Source of the DNA: JAFGQJ01 sp964588525
GTDB lineage: Bacteria > Spirochaetota > Spirochaetia > SZUA-6 > DRHE01
NCBI GenBank assembly: GCA_964588525.1
Contig: CAZPQC010000001.1
Location: 32,611 to 96,610, forward strand
Direction: 5' to 3'
Length of the DNA stretch: 64,000 nucleotides
Shown here: positions 43,155 to 51,422 of the stretch, piece after piece
Layout: each line of letters opens with the position of its first letter
How positions within the stretch are numbered: the stretch's first letter is position 1
The notes under the pieces: model-generated
What the model was told of the DNA's origin: nothing
The model's input: the letters and a program-made list of their open reading frames with translations, nothing else
The model's database searches: none
Position numbers and translations under genes: made by a program

Positions 43155-44345
43155 TCAAGGGATCAGTCCGTACAGCAAACCGGCCAACGTAGACAACGCC
43201 ACAACCAGGATCACGTAGGTAATTGTCTTCTTCCAGCCCAACTCCCCGCCGATCACCAGGATCGAGGGCAGGGAGAGAGACGGCCCGGCCAAGAGCAGGG
43301 CGAGAGACGGTCCCTGGCCCATGCCCGCGCCGAGCAGCCCCTGCATGATCGGCACTTCGGTGAGGGTGGCGAAGTACATCAGAGCTCCGGCAAAGGCGGC
43401 AACCAGGTTGGCCCTCAGGCTGTTGCCCCCGACCAGAGCGGCGATCCACGCTTCCGGTATCAGGGCGCGATGCCCGGGGCGGCCCAGGAGAAAGCCGGCC
43501 ACCAGCACGCCGGCGAAGAGGAGCGGCAGGATCTGGAGGGCAAAATCCCGGGTGGCCGTCAGCCACTGCCCGATCTCCTGCCGCCGGAACCAGCGCAGGA
43601 GGCTGACCAGCAGCAGCACGGCAAAGCCGCCGACTATGACATACCTGAAGCGGTAGATCCCGTCCCAGAGCGGCATCGTCCCGACGGAGGGCGCCCAGTT
43701 CAAGAACACGAGAATCCCGATCATGGAAAGCAGAAACAGTCCTTCCTGCCAGAGCGCTCTTCCGGAGTGCGGCTCCGCCGAGGCAAACAGCCTCTCATCC
43801 GTGATCCGGGCGGCATCCTCCTTTCGGTAGATCAGGTGCATGAGAAGCCCGATGACAAAGGCGAACAGAACCGCTCCGAGTGCACGGGCTACTCCCAGGC
43901 GCAGTCCGAGAACTTTGGCCGTCAGAACGATGGCCAGGATATTTATGGCCGGACCCGAATACAGAAAGGACACGGCCGGCCCGATACCGGCGCCTTTTCT
44001 GTAGATCCCCTTGAAAATCGGCAGGACCGTGCAGGAGCAGACGGCCAGGATCGAACCGGAAACCGAGGCGACCGAGTAGGAAACGAGCTTTTTCGCCGAA
44101 GGGCCGAAGTAGCGGATCACGGCCTGCTGGTTTAGAAAAATCATGATCGCCCCGGCGATGAAGAAGGCCGGAATCAGGCAGAGCAGCACGTGTTGCCGGG
44201 CGTACTCCGCCAGCAGGAGAAAAGCCTCTCTGAGCGCATCGGAGATCAGCGGTGTGGAGAAGGGCGTGTAATAGAGGAACAGAAAAACGCCGGCTAGAAC
44301 AGCCAGCCGAGCGTTGGCTGAGAGACCCTTGTCCGTAGTCGTCAT
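43155..44345 (-). CDS. Permease of the YraQ/ArsP (DUF318) type
   Basis: A 396-residue membrane protein with about ten helices and two homologous halves. The CSCTVLPIFKGIYRKGAGIGPAVSFL motif with paired cysteines and the SGPAINILAIVL segment mark the DUF318 family, and the second half has TEVPIMQGLLGAGMGQGPSLALLLAGPSLSLPS. ArsP members export organoarsenicals; others are unassigned. It lies 27 bases after a CxxC thioredoxin-like gene, an arrangement seen with this family. Metalloid or thiol-linked transport is a plausible function. Confidence 0.83.
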   Translation of the reverse strand: MTTTDKGLSANARLAVLAGVFLFLYYTPFSTPLISDALREAFLLLAEYARQHVLLCLIPAFFIAGAIMIFLNQQAVIRYFGPSAKKLVSYSVASVSGSILAVCSCTVLPIFKGIYRKGAGIGPAVSFLYSGPAINILAIVLTAKVLGLRLGVARALGAVLFAFVIGLLMHLIYRKEDAARITDERLFASAEPHSGRALWQEGLFLLSMIGILVFLNWAPSVGTMPLWDGIYRFRYVIVGGFAVLLLVSLLRWFRRQEIGQWLTATRDFALQILPLLFAGVLVAGFLLGRPGHRALIPEAWIAALVGGNSLRANLVAAFAGALMYFATLTEVPIMQGLLGAGMGQGPSLALLLAGPSLSLPSILVIGGELGWKKTITYVILVVALSTLAGLLYGLIP

Positions 44346-44372
44346 AGATGGGGTTACAGGCGGATAACCAAA

Positions 44373-44606
44373 TCAGGTGCGGATCAGCCGGGCGATCTCG
44401 GTCTTGTCCAGGACCTTTCCCGTGCTTTTCACCTGGCCATCGATCGCCAGGGCGGGGGTGATCATGACCCCCATATCCATGATGCGATCCGAATCGGTGA
44501 TCTTCTCGATCTCCGCGTCCAGACCGGTTTCGGTTATCGCCGCCAGAGCGTTTTCCGCCAGCTTCTGGCATTTCGCACAGCCGCCGCCCAGTATCTGAAT
44601 CTTCAT
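44373..44606 (-). CDS. Small redox-active thioredoxin-like protein
   Basis: A 77-residue protein of the TM0996/MTH895 type with an active-site motif GGGCAKCQKL (CxxC, cysteines 10 and 13) and the cis-proline segment MITPALAIDG. It is cytosolic. It is the first gene of a two-gene unit with the DUF318 permease. It probably cycles with a thiol on the permease or its substrate. The start ATG is well placed for the fold. Confidence 0.88.
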   Translation of the reverse strand: MKIQILGGGCAKCQKLAENALAAITETGLDAEIEKITDSDRIMDMGVMITPALAIDGQVKSTGKVLDKTEIARLIRT

Positions 44607-44654
44607 CGCCGCCTCCGTTGTAAAGACTTGTTGCAGAGCTATTCTACCAGGATC

Positions 44655-45932
44655 TCAGTTTCTCTTCGAGACCCGGTGGTTTCGGTGCCTGGGTCCCTGT
44701 CGACGGCTGTTTCGCTTCCTCGTTCCCAGATGATCATAATCCGGCTCGCGCCCGATCCAATCGGGGGACAAACCATTGGCGGTAATCAGCCGTTTGACCG
44801 GGCCCAGGTCTCTGTGGGTGACCAGGGTGATCGCCGTTCCCTCCCGGCCCATGCGTCCGGCCCGGCCGGTGCGATGGGTGTAGATGATGGGACTGCGGGG
44901 GAAATCGTAGTTGATCACGTGACTCACGTGGGTGAAATCCAACCCCCTGCCGGCCAGATCCGTGGCAATCATGAAGCGAACCTGCCGGTTACGCAGGCGC
45001 CGGATCACGGAGCTGCGCTTCTGCTGCTCCATGCCCCCGTGAACCAGATCCACCTTGGGGTTCTTGTCCTTCAGCTTGAGGTACAGCCGCTCCGCGTTCA
45101 AGCGGGAGTTGCAGAAGATGATCGCCTGCCTGATCGAATCCCCGCTCATCATGTTCTGCAGGTTCGACAGGCGGGCATCCTGGGCCACGAACTGAAACTG
45201 ATGGATCAGCGACTGAGGAGCTATCTGCTGCTCGTTCAGCCGGACCCGGATAGGGTTTTTCAGGTATTTATCCGCCAGCCTGCCGATATCCGCCGGCATG
45301 GTGGCTGAAAACAGGAGGGTCTGGTGCTGGTGGATCAGACAGGAGAAGATGAACTCGATGTCCTCCAGGAATCCCTCCTTGAGCATCTCGTCCGCCTCGT
45401 CGAGCACAAAGGTCTGCACGTCGGACAGTGAGATCTTGCCGCTGTAGAGGAAGTCGATCAGGCGTCCCGGCGTTGCCACCAGGATATGCACCACGTCCTG
45501 GAGCTTGGCCTTCTGCACGCCCATATCAAAACCGCCGTACACGGCGAATGGCACCACCTTCAGATACTGAGCGATGCGGCCGATCTCCTCGGTGTATTGA
45601 AGGGCCAGCTCCCGGGTCGGCACCACGATCAGAGCTTGAATAGCCTTGAGATTCGGGTCGACCCGCTGAACCAGGGGGATCCCGCAGGCGCTGGTTTTGC
45701 CGGAGCCCGTTTCCGCCGTGGCCAGCAGGTCCTTGCCGGCGAGAATATGGGGAAAGGTCAATTCCTGGATGGGCGTGAGCTCCCGGTAACCCATCGACGT
45801 GAGACCCCTCAAAATCTGGGGATGGATGTCCAATTCCGAAAATTTCATTGTCGCTTCCGCGGATCGGGTTGTCGGGTCACTACTGATGAACGTGCCGTCG
45901 ATTTCCACGACCTTGTTTTTTTCTACCTGCAT
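44655..45932 (-). CDS. DEAD-box RNA helicase
   Basis: A 425-residue helicase of the DEAD-box group (CshA/RhlE-like). Motifs in order: Q motif FSELDIHPQILRGL then TPIQ, motif I ATAETGSGKT, Ia PTRELA, Ib TPGR, II DEAD in VLDEADEML, III SAT, IV IFCNSR, V TDLAGRGLD and VI HRTGRAGR. A short basic tail (KRNSRRQGPRHRNHRVSKRN) follows. It unwinds RNA in ribosome assembly or decay. The ATG at 45932 is 8 bases after the previous stop; ATG 45848 would begin exactly at the Q motif. It is co-directional with the PPIase gene upstream. Confidence 0.95.
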   Translation of the reverse strand: MQVEKNKVVEIDGTFISSDPTTRSAEATMKFSELDIHPQILRGLTSMGYRELTPIQELTFPHILAGKDLLATAETGSGKTSACGIPLVQRVDPNLKAIQALIVVPTRELALQYTEEIGRIAQYLKVVPFAVYGGFDMGVQKAKLQDVVHILVATPGRLIDFLYSGKISLSDVQTFVLDEADEMLKEGFLEDIEFIFSCLIHQHQTLLFSATMPADIGRLADKYLKNPIRVRLNEQQIAPQSLIHQFQFVAQDARLSNLQNMMSGDSIRQAIIFCNSRLNAERLYLKLKDKNPKVDLVHGGMEQQKRSSVIRRLRNRQVRFMIATDLAGRGLDFTHVSHVINYDFPRSPIIYTHRTGRAGRMGREGTAITLVTHRDLGPVKRLITANGLSPDWIGREPDYDHLGTRKRNSRRQGPRHRNHRVSKRN

Positions 45933-45940
45933 GTCATTTC

Positions 45941-46930
45941 CTACCCCTCGGGAAGGGTGTATTCTTGGATTTCCGCCTGGCTGCGCAACTGTGCGGCCAG
46001 CTCCTCTATGGCGACCATTACCTTCTCCCGTTGCAGATACTCAAAGATCTTCAGCTGAACCTGCTCGAAGGGAACCACCGATTCCGCTTTCCTGTCCGTA
46101 ACCCGGATGAGATGAAAGCCGTACTGAGTGGTGACGACTTCGCTGAGCTCCCCGATCTGCAGAGAAAAGGCGGCATCGGCGAAGGGCTTGACCATCTGCT
46201 CTCTCTGGAAAAACCCCAGATCTCCCCCGTTCATACTGCTGTTGTCCTCCGAAAACTGGCCGGCCAGCTCCGCAAAATCCTCTCCCGCTACGATCCTCTT
46301 CCTGATCTCGGTGATGCGGGACCTTGCCTCCGATTTTTCCTCCTCCCCGGCGTCCGGGCTCACCAGGATGAGAATATGAGAGGCCCGCACCTGCTCGGGG
46401 CTGAAGAAAAAGGCGGGATTGTTCTCGTAGAAATCCGTCGATTCCTGCTCCGAAACCGTTGTGGCCGGGGTGATATCCTTATCGATCATTTCCTGTATGG
46501 CAAGCTGCCTGCCCAACTCCGTCCGCAACTCACCATCGCTGATCCCAATCTGCTCCAGGGCCGCGGCGTATCCCTCCTCATCACCAAACTGGGTCCGCAG
46601 ACTGTTCAACTGCTCCTCGATGCGCTCCTCGCTGATTTCGAAACCGCGGCGCTGGCTCTCCTGGTAGAGCAGCTCGATATCGATGAGCGTATCCAGGGCC
46701 TGCCGGTTCAGCTGGTCACTTTGACTCTCATCCACGAGCTGCCCCTGGCTGAGCGCCTGCTCCTCGAAGCGTCTGACCTCCCGTTCCAGGTACGCTTTGG
46801 GGATCAGCACCCCATTTACCGATGCTACCGCAGATTTCTGCTTCGCCCCTGAGGAGTACAGGAAGGCCGCGGAAGCCAGCAGCAGCACGAATATAAACAA
46901 CATGACCCTTGCAGGTGCTCTATGTACCAT
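45941..46930 (-). CDS. Exported SurA/PrsA-like peptidyl-prolyl isomerase
   Basis: A 329-residue protein with an N-terminal membrane/signal segment (VMLFIFVLLLASAAFLYSSG). A SurA_N-type chaperone domain (about 40-170) is followed by a parvulin domain (about 180-285) with RASHILILVSPDAGEEEK, FAELAGQFSEDNSSMNGGDLGFFQR and YGFHLIRVTDRK. It folds outer-membrane or periplasmic proteins. A PrsA-like lipobox is not seen. The helicase gene follows 8 bases later. Confidence 0.9.
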   Translation of the reverse strand: MVHRAPARVMLFIFVLLLASAAFLYSSGAKQKSAVASVNGVLIPKAYLEREVRRFEEQALSQGQLVDESQSDQLNRQALDTLIDIELLYQESQRRGFEISEERIEEQLNSLRTQFGDEEGYAAALEQIGISDGELRTELGRQLAIQEMIDKDITPATTVSEQESTDFYENNPAFFFSPEQVRASHILILVSPDAGEEEKSEARSRITEIRKRIVAGEDFAELAGQFSEDNSSMNGGDLGFFQREQMVKPFADAAFSLQIGELSEVVTTQYGFHLIRVTDRKAESVVPFEQVQLKIFEYLQREKVMVAIEELAAQLRSQAEIQEYTLPEG

Positions 46931-47099
46931 CTAGATCCTCCATTGATATCGCTTCGAACTTTATACAGCCTTGGCCGCCTTCACCTCCGTGGTGAAGGGG
47001 AACGAAGGAAGGGTGAACTCTCCTACACAAAGTACTGAACCTGAAGGGGAAAATCAAGAAAACGGCACTTTGATCTGTACAGGCGGCCGATTTCTGGTT

Positions 47100-47305
47100 A
47101 CTATATAGTCAGAAGGTTAGGAAGCAGGAAGGTCGTCCTCCTGTTTTTCGAAACCACGGCACCTGCCTACGTATTCTGGCTTCGCTAAGGGGACTTGTTA
47201 CCCCTTTGGTTTTCACGTCTGGGTTGCCGACTCAGTACTTTATCCATTCAGCCAGTTTGCCGGGTCAAACTTCGGGTCGAAGTGTCTCGGGGTGCTGAGA
47301 TTATA
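47100..47305 (+). promoter_or_regulatory. Structured leader or small RNA region upstream of rpsU
   Basis: About 200 bases before the S21 gene are full of inverted repeats. ACTATATAGT (47100-47109) is a palindromic -10-like box. CAGGA-A-GG/CCTCCTG (47125-47143) plus TTTTT looks like a terminator. A long imperfect hairpin runs from CGGCA (47157) to TGCCG (47229), capped by AAGGGG/CCCCTT (47187-47206). Then AGTTTG/CAAACT (47254-47271), CTTCG/CGAAG (47270-47282, overlapping by two bases) and TCTC/GAGA (47285-47300) lead to the Shine-Dalgarno. No protein frame is recognised here. Confidence 0.5.
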
Positions 47306-47318
47306 TAGTGGAGGAATC

Positions 47319-47531
47319 GTGGCAAAGATATTCATCGATGAGAACGAAGGCCTGGAAAAGGGCCTGAAGCGTTTCAAACGCATGCGCGAGCGTGAAGGCA
47401 TCGTCCGGGCCTTCAAGAACAAGCAGTTCTACACAAAACCATCGGACGAGCGCAGGGAGAAAAAGAAAAAGGCAATCCGCAGGCTGAAACGCAAGCGGGC
47501 CAGAAGCTCCCAGCGGCGAAACAGATACTAG
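47319..47531 (+). CDS. rpsU: Ribosomal protein S21
   Basis: A 70-residue basic protein of the small subunit, needed for 16S base-pairing at initiation. It starts VAKIFIDENEGLEKGLKRFKR and ends with the Lys/Arg-rich RREKKKKAIRRLKRKRARSS, the family signature. The GTG at 47319 follows GGAGG by 4 bases; an earlier in-frame start at 47292 would add nine non-conserved residues. The gene is preceded by a highly structured leader. Confidence 0.95.
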   Translation: MAKIFIDENEGLEKGLKRFKRMREREGIVRAFKNKQFYTKPSDERREKKKKAIRRLKRKRARSSQRRNRY

Positions 47532-47710
47532 GCGAAACAGATACCAGGCAGAGAGTTTCCGGAAATCCGGACCAATCCCGAATAGATAGCAGTTCCCTTG
47601 CCCCGTTGCAGGCCGAAGCCGTTGGCTGCCAACGGACCGGCGTAGGAAGGCATCACCGAAGAAAAAAACTGTACAGGGTGACTTCTCGCACGCTACAATC
47701 ACCTGAAGTT

Positions 47711-49288
47711 ATGAAACGGGTACATCGGGCTATACCCATGCCTACCCAGACTTACAACCAGGCCACCGTACCATCGTCCGCTGATGTCGTGGTGGTAGGC
47801 GCCGGCCTAGGCGGCCTGGGTGCGGGCTTGGAACTGGCCAGGCAGGGCGCCAAAGTGCTCGTGTTGGAGCAGCACAATCTTCCGGGTGGTTTCGCCACCA
47901 GCTTCGTCCGGGGCCGCTTCGAGTTCGAGCCTTCCCTGCACCAGATGCCAATGCCTCTGCCCGATTCCCGATCGGTGAGCGTTAGGAACTATCTGCTGCA
48001 AGAGGCGGAGCTGGATCTGGAGGTGGCCGAGGTGCCGGAAGCCTACCGCCTAATTCTCACCGAGCGTTCCGTAGACGTTCGGATTCCTTTCGGTATCCAA
48101 GCGGTCACCGATCTGGTGGAAGCCAGGGTACCCGGCAGCAGGGCATCGGTCAGCCGCTACTTCGACCTCTGTCGGGAGGTTCTGGACACCCTGACCTACT
48201 TGGATCAGCACCGTGAGGATTTGAACAGAAAGGAGCTCCTGGCTCATCACAGAAACTTTCTGAATACCGGCGGCTACACGGTACAGCAGGTTACAGACGC
48301 GGTCGGGGTCCCGCCCAGGGCACAGGAGATCCTCTACGCCTACTGGTGCTTCCTGGGGGTGCCGGCCAGCCGACTGTCCTTCACGCTCTGGGGAGCTATG
48401 CTCTGCACCTACCTGGCCTCCGGCGCCTTTATCCCCCGCAGCCGCTCCCACGGCCTGGCTTCGGCCATGGTGCAGAGGATCGAAGAGCTCGGCGGGCGAG
48501 TGGAGTTCAATCAGCGGGTGACGGGGATCGGCGTGCACGGCGGAAAAATCCGGGAGATCCAGACAGCAGGCGGATCGCGGATCCGGACCGAACGGGTGAT
48601 CTGCAACGCCTCCCCCTCCCTGGTGTTCAACCGGCTGGTGGAGCCGCAGAAAGAAGTGCCGCGGCGGGCGCGACGGCTGGTCAATGCCCGGCGGCACGGC
48701 GTAAGCACCTTTGTGGTCTACCTGGGGTTGAACAAATCCCCGGAGGAGCTCGGTCTGGACGGTTACAGCTACTTCATATCCCCCCACATGGATACGGAGA
48801 GCATCTACGAGTCCACCGGCCGGCTCGAGCCCCCCTTGATGCAGGCCTCGGTGTGTCTGAACAGCGCCATACCCGACTGTTCCCCTCCGGGTACCACTAT
48901 CGTTTCATTGACCTGCTGCTATCAGCCCCACGTTTGGGAGCAGGTGCCGCCGCAGGATTATTTTCGTACCAAATCTGAAATCGGCCGGGCCATGATCGGG
49001 CAGTTCGAAGATGCTGTAGGGGTTGATCTCTCGGACCACGTCGAGGAGATCGAGATCGCCACGCCGGTGACCTTCCAACGCTACACGGGCGCCTATCGCG
49101 GCATCGTCTACGGGTACGAACCGGATCCATGGGACTCCCTGGTTCCCCGCGCCCTGGCGATAGAGAAGGAGAGTTTTTTCGAGGGCCTGCAGCTCTGCGG
49201 CGGTTATTCCACCCGCTGTCACGGCTACGGAAGTTCGATCCTCTCCGGCCGGGCTGCGGCGCAACGTAGCCTGGAGGCGGTGAGCTGA
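47711..49288 (+). CDS. CrtI/RetSat-like FAD-dependent oxidoreductase
   Basis: A 525-residue flavoprotein with an N-terminal Rossmann motif VVVGAGLGGLGAGLELARQG and VLEQHNLPGG, characteristic of phytoene desaturase-like and all-trans-retinol saturase-like enzymes, and the C-terminal FAD-contact segment LCGGYSTRCHGYGSSILSGRAAA. Such enzymes saturate, desaturate or isomerise hydrophobic isoprenoid or acyl chains. No carotenoid gene (crtB, crtE) is nearby. Its stop overlaps the ferredoxin-reductase start by one base and leads into fakB-fakA-plsY, so an acyl substrate is likely. A TACAAT -10 (47694-47699) with TGTACA 18 bases upstream is a possible promoter. ATG 47738 is a possible alternative start. 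Confidence 0.85.
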   Translation: MKRVHRAIPMPTQTYNQATVPSSADVVVVGAGLGGLGAGLELARQGAKVLVLEQHNLPGGFATSFVRGRFEFEPSLHQMPMPLPDSRSVSVRNYLLQEAELDLEVAEVPEAYRLILTERSVDVRIPFGIQAVTDLVEARVPGSRASVSRYFDLCREVLDTLTYLDQHREDLNRKELLAHHRNFLNTGGYTVQQVTDAVGVPPRAQEILYAYWCFLGVPASRLSFTLWGAMLCTYLASGAFIPRSRSHGLASAMVQRIEELGGRVEFNQRVTGIGVHGGKIREIQTAGGSRIRTERVICNASPSLVFNRLVEPQKEVPRRARRLVNARRHGVSTFVVYLGLNKSPEELGLDGYSYFISPHMDTESIYESTGRLEPPLMQASVCLNSAIPDCSPPGTTIVSLTCCYQPHVWEQVPPQDYFRTKSEIGRAMIGQFEDAVGVDLSDHVEEIEIATPVTFQRYTGAYRGIVYGYEPDPWDSLVPRALAIEKESFFEGLQLCGGYSTRCHGYGSSILSGRAAAQRSLEAVS

Positions 49289-50547
49289 TGGCTGTCCAGG
49301 TAAAGGGAAAATACAGGGACCTCTGGGCGTTTCTGCGCCAGCCTCTGCAGCGGCATCTGCGTATCCGCAGGGCTTCCTCCTCATTCCTGCCCCCTGACCC
49401 ATTGCTGAGGCTGACCACCGCGCTTCATCCGCAGCGGCTGGAATTGAGGATAGCGGAGATGCGTCAGGAGACCAGGCTGGCCCGCACCTTCAGGCTGGTG
49501 CCGGCAGCTACCGATGCGGGGGGTCTGCTGCCGGGCCTGCCTCCCTTCCGCGCCGGCCAGTACCTGAGCCTGGAGTTTGTCCTTGAGGGAGTACGGGTGT
49601 CCCGGCCCTACTCGATCTGCTGTTCTCCCACGGAAGCGAGGCAGGAGAATTTTTACGAGCTGACGGTTCGCCGCCGGGAGAACGGTTTCGTTGCTCCTCA
49701 CATCTGGGAGCATTGGCGGCCCGGTACCCTGGTCTCGAGCTCCGGGCCGTTGGGTCAGTTCGGCTGGGAGCCGCTGCGGGATCGCCAAGACCTGGTGTTT
49801 CTGGCCGGAGGCTGCGGCATCACCCCCTTCCGCTCCATCTGGCGGGAGCTGCGGGCAGCTCACCCGGAGGTCTCCTGCACGATCCTCTACGGAGCTGCTC
49901 GCCCCGAGGAGTTCATATTCCGGCAGGAGCTGGAATCCCTGGCGGCGGAGCTTCCCGGGCGCTTCCGAATTTGCCTGGTGGCCGAAGAGCCGGATCCCGG
50001 CTGGGGTGGTCTGACCGGTTTGCTCACCGGGGAGCGCATCCGCGAGCTGGCCGGCAATGGTTCGGACAAGACATTCTACGTCTGCGGTCCCCCGGGACTG
50101 TACCGCTTCCTGCAGGAGGAGCTGGAGCCCTTCGAACTGCCTCCCGGAGCCTTGAGACAGGAGCCCTGCGGAGAAACAGAAGATCTGTCGGCGCAGCCGG
50201 GATATCCCGGAGCGCCGGGGGACGGCGTGTTCACCGTGAAAGTCCACCGGGGCGAGGGCATCTGCAATATTCCCGCCCGGGCTTTCGAATCGGTGTTGGT
50301 CGCCCTGGAAAGAGCGGGTTTGGCCCCGCCGGCTCAGTGCCGCTCCGGCAGCTGCGGCTACTGTCGATCCCGGATCCTCGGCGGTCGCATCTACGTGCTT
50401 CCCGGAAGCGACGGCAGGCGGGAAGCGGACCGCAAGCTCGGTCATTTTCATCCCTGCTCCTCCTATCCCCTGACGGATCTCGAAATCCGGGTGCCTGCAA
50501 ACCCCCTGGGGCCGGCGGTGGAACAGAGTGCAGCAAAAACGCTATAA
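49288..50547 (+). CDS. Ferredoxin:NAD(P)+ reductase fused to a C-terminal [2Fe-2S] ferredoxin
   Basis: A 419-residue fusion. After about 60 basic residues comes an FAD-binding FNR domain (RPYSICCSPTEA) and an NAD(P)-binding domain (GGCGITPF, YVCGPPGLY). From about residue 310 a plant-type ferredoxin domain follows, with the cluster cysteines in CRSGSCGYC and a distal one in HPCSSYPL. It would feed electrons from NAD(P)H to the upstream flavoprotein. The N-terminal segment (residues 1-50) is unlike other FNRs and may bind the partner. It is translated with a 1-base overlap (TGATG). Confidence 0.9.
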   Translation: MAVQVKGKYRDLWAFLRQPLQRHLRIRRASSSFLPPDPLLRLTTALHPQRLELRIAEMRQETRLARTFRLVPAATDAGGLLPGLPPFRAGQYLSLEFVLEGVRVSRPYSICCSPTEARQENFYELTVRRRENGFVAPHIWEHWRPGTLVSSSGPLGQFGWEPLRDRQDLVFLAGGCGITPFRSIWRELRAAHPEVSCTILYGAARPEEFIFRQELESLAAELPGRFRICLVAEEPDPGWGGLTGLLTGERIRELAGNGSDKTFYVCGPPGLYRFLQEELEPFELPPGALRQEPCGETEDLSAQPGYPGAPGDGVFTVKVHRGEGICNIPARAFESVLVALERAGLAPPAQCRSGSCGYCRSRILGGRIYVLPGSDGRREADRKLGHFHPCSSYPLTDLEIRVPANPLGPAVEQSAAKTL

Positions 50548-50558
50548 AGGAGGTTGCC

Positions 50559-51422
50559 ATGGTTATCGTAGCGGATTCATCGCTTCAGCTCGCCTACGAC
50601 ACGATCAAGGAGCTGAACATCCAGGTGGTGGAGTATCCCCTGTTCGTGAACGGCGAGCCCTACCCGGTAAGCATGTCCATGAGCGGAGAGGAGAAGGAAA
50701 CGCTCCGCCTGCTGATCAAGGACAAGAAGAACAACGTGAGCACCTCCGGTCTCAAAGAGGAGGACCTGCGGGAGGTTTTCGAGCGGTTCAAAGACCAAAA
50801 AATCCTCACCATCCATCAGTCGGCCAGGATGTCCACCATAACGGTCTCGGTACTTCAGAAGGTGAAATCTGAACTGTCCGCTATGGACATCGAGCTGTTC
50901 GACACCCATCACATGATAGCCGCTTACACCGTACAGGTCCTCCTGGCTGCTCGGGCCCTGCAAGCGGGCATGGACTATCCTGAGCTCATGGAAATGATGA
51001 CGCGCAATCGAATGAACACCCGTCATGTGGGCTCGGTGTATGACCTATTCTTCCTCCAACGCACCGGGCGCATCGGCCGCGCCAAGGCGATCCTGGGTAC
51101 GGCAATGAAGATAATCCCGCTGCTCGGTTCATCCGAAGAAGCGGGGGTGCTGCGCAACATCGGCAAGGCCAAAACCTACAAGCAGGCCAATCAAAAATTC
51201 GTGGCCACAATGGCAGAGGACGTGGAGGCCAAGAAGGCCCGTCGGGTTACCGCGGTAATCAGCCGGATCGGTCCTTACGACCGGGAAGCCAGTCATCTGA
51301 AACAGTTGATCGAGCAGCAAGGTTGGGATGCCGAGGTTCAGATACTGGCCACCAACCACAGTGCCATGCCCCACGCGGGACCGGATTTCTACGACCTGGG
51401 TTATACGGTGCATGAAGATTGA
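50559..51422 (+). CDS. fakB: Fatty-acid-binding protein FakB (DegV family)
   Basis: A 287-residue DegV-fold protein. It starts MVIVADSSLQLAYDT and shows the lipid-pocket segments VSTSGLKEEDLREVFE and IHQSARMSTITVSVL plus a FDTHHMIAAYTVQVL helix. DegV proteins hold a fatty acid for the kinase FakA. Good Shine-Dalgarno (AAAGGAGG). The end overlaps fakA by 11 bases, which fits one binding protein dedicated to this kinase. The acyl preference is unknown. Confidence 0.88.
   Translation: MVIVADSSLQLAYDTIKELNIQVVEYPLFVNGEPYPVSMSMSGEEKETLRLLIKDKKNNVSTSGLKEEDLREVFERFKDQKILTIHQSARMSTITVSVLQKVKSELSAMDIELFDTHHMIAAYTVQVLLAARALQAGMDYPELMEMMTRNRMNTRHVGSVYDLFFLQRTGRIGRAKAILGTAMKIIPLLGSSEEAGVLRNIGKAKTYKQANQKFVATMAEDVEAKKARRVTAVISRIGPYDREASHLKQLIEQQGWDAEVQILATNHSAMPHAGPDFYDLGYTVHED

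Noticed and set aside
47110..47260. 6S RNA, SRP RNA or tmRNA in the region before rpsU
   Set aside because: There are inverted repeats, but no SRP core (GGAAGG...GCAGCC), no tmRNA tRNA-like ends and no convincing 6S layout.
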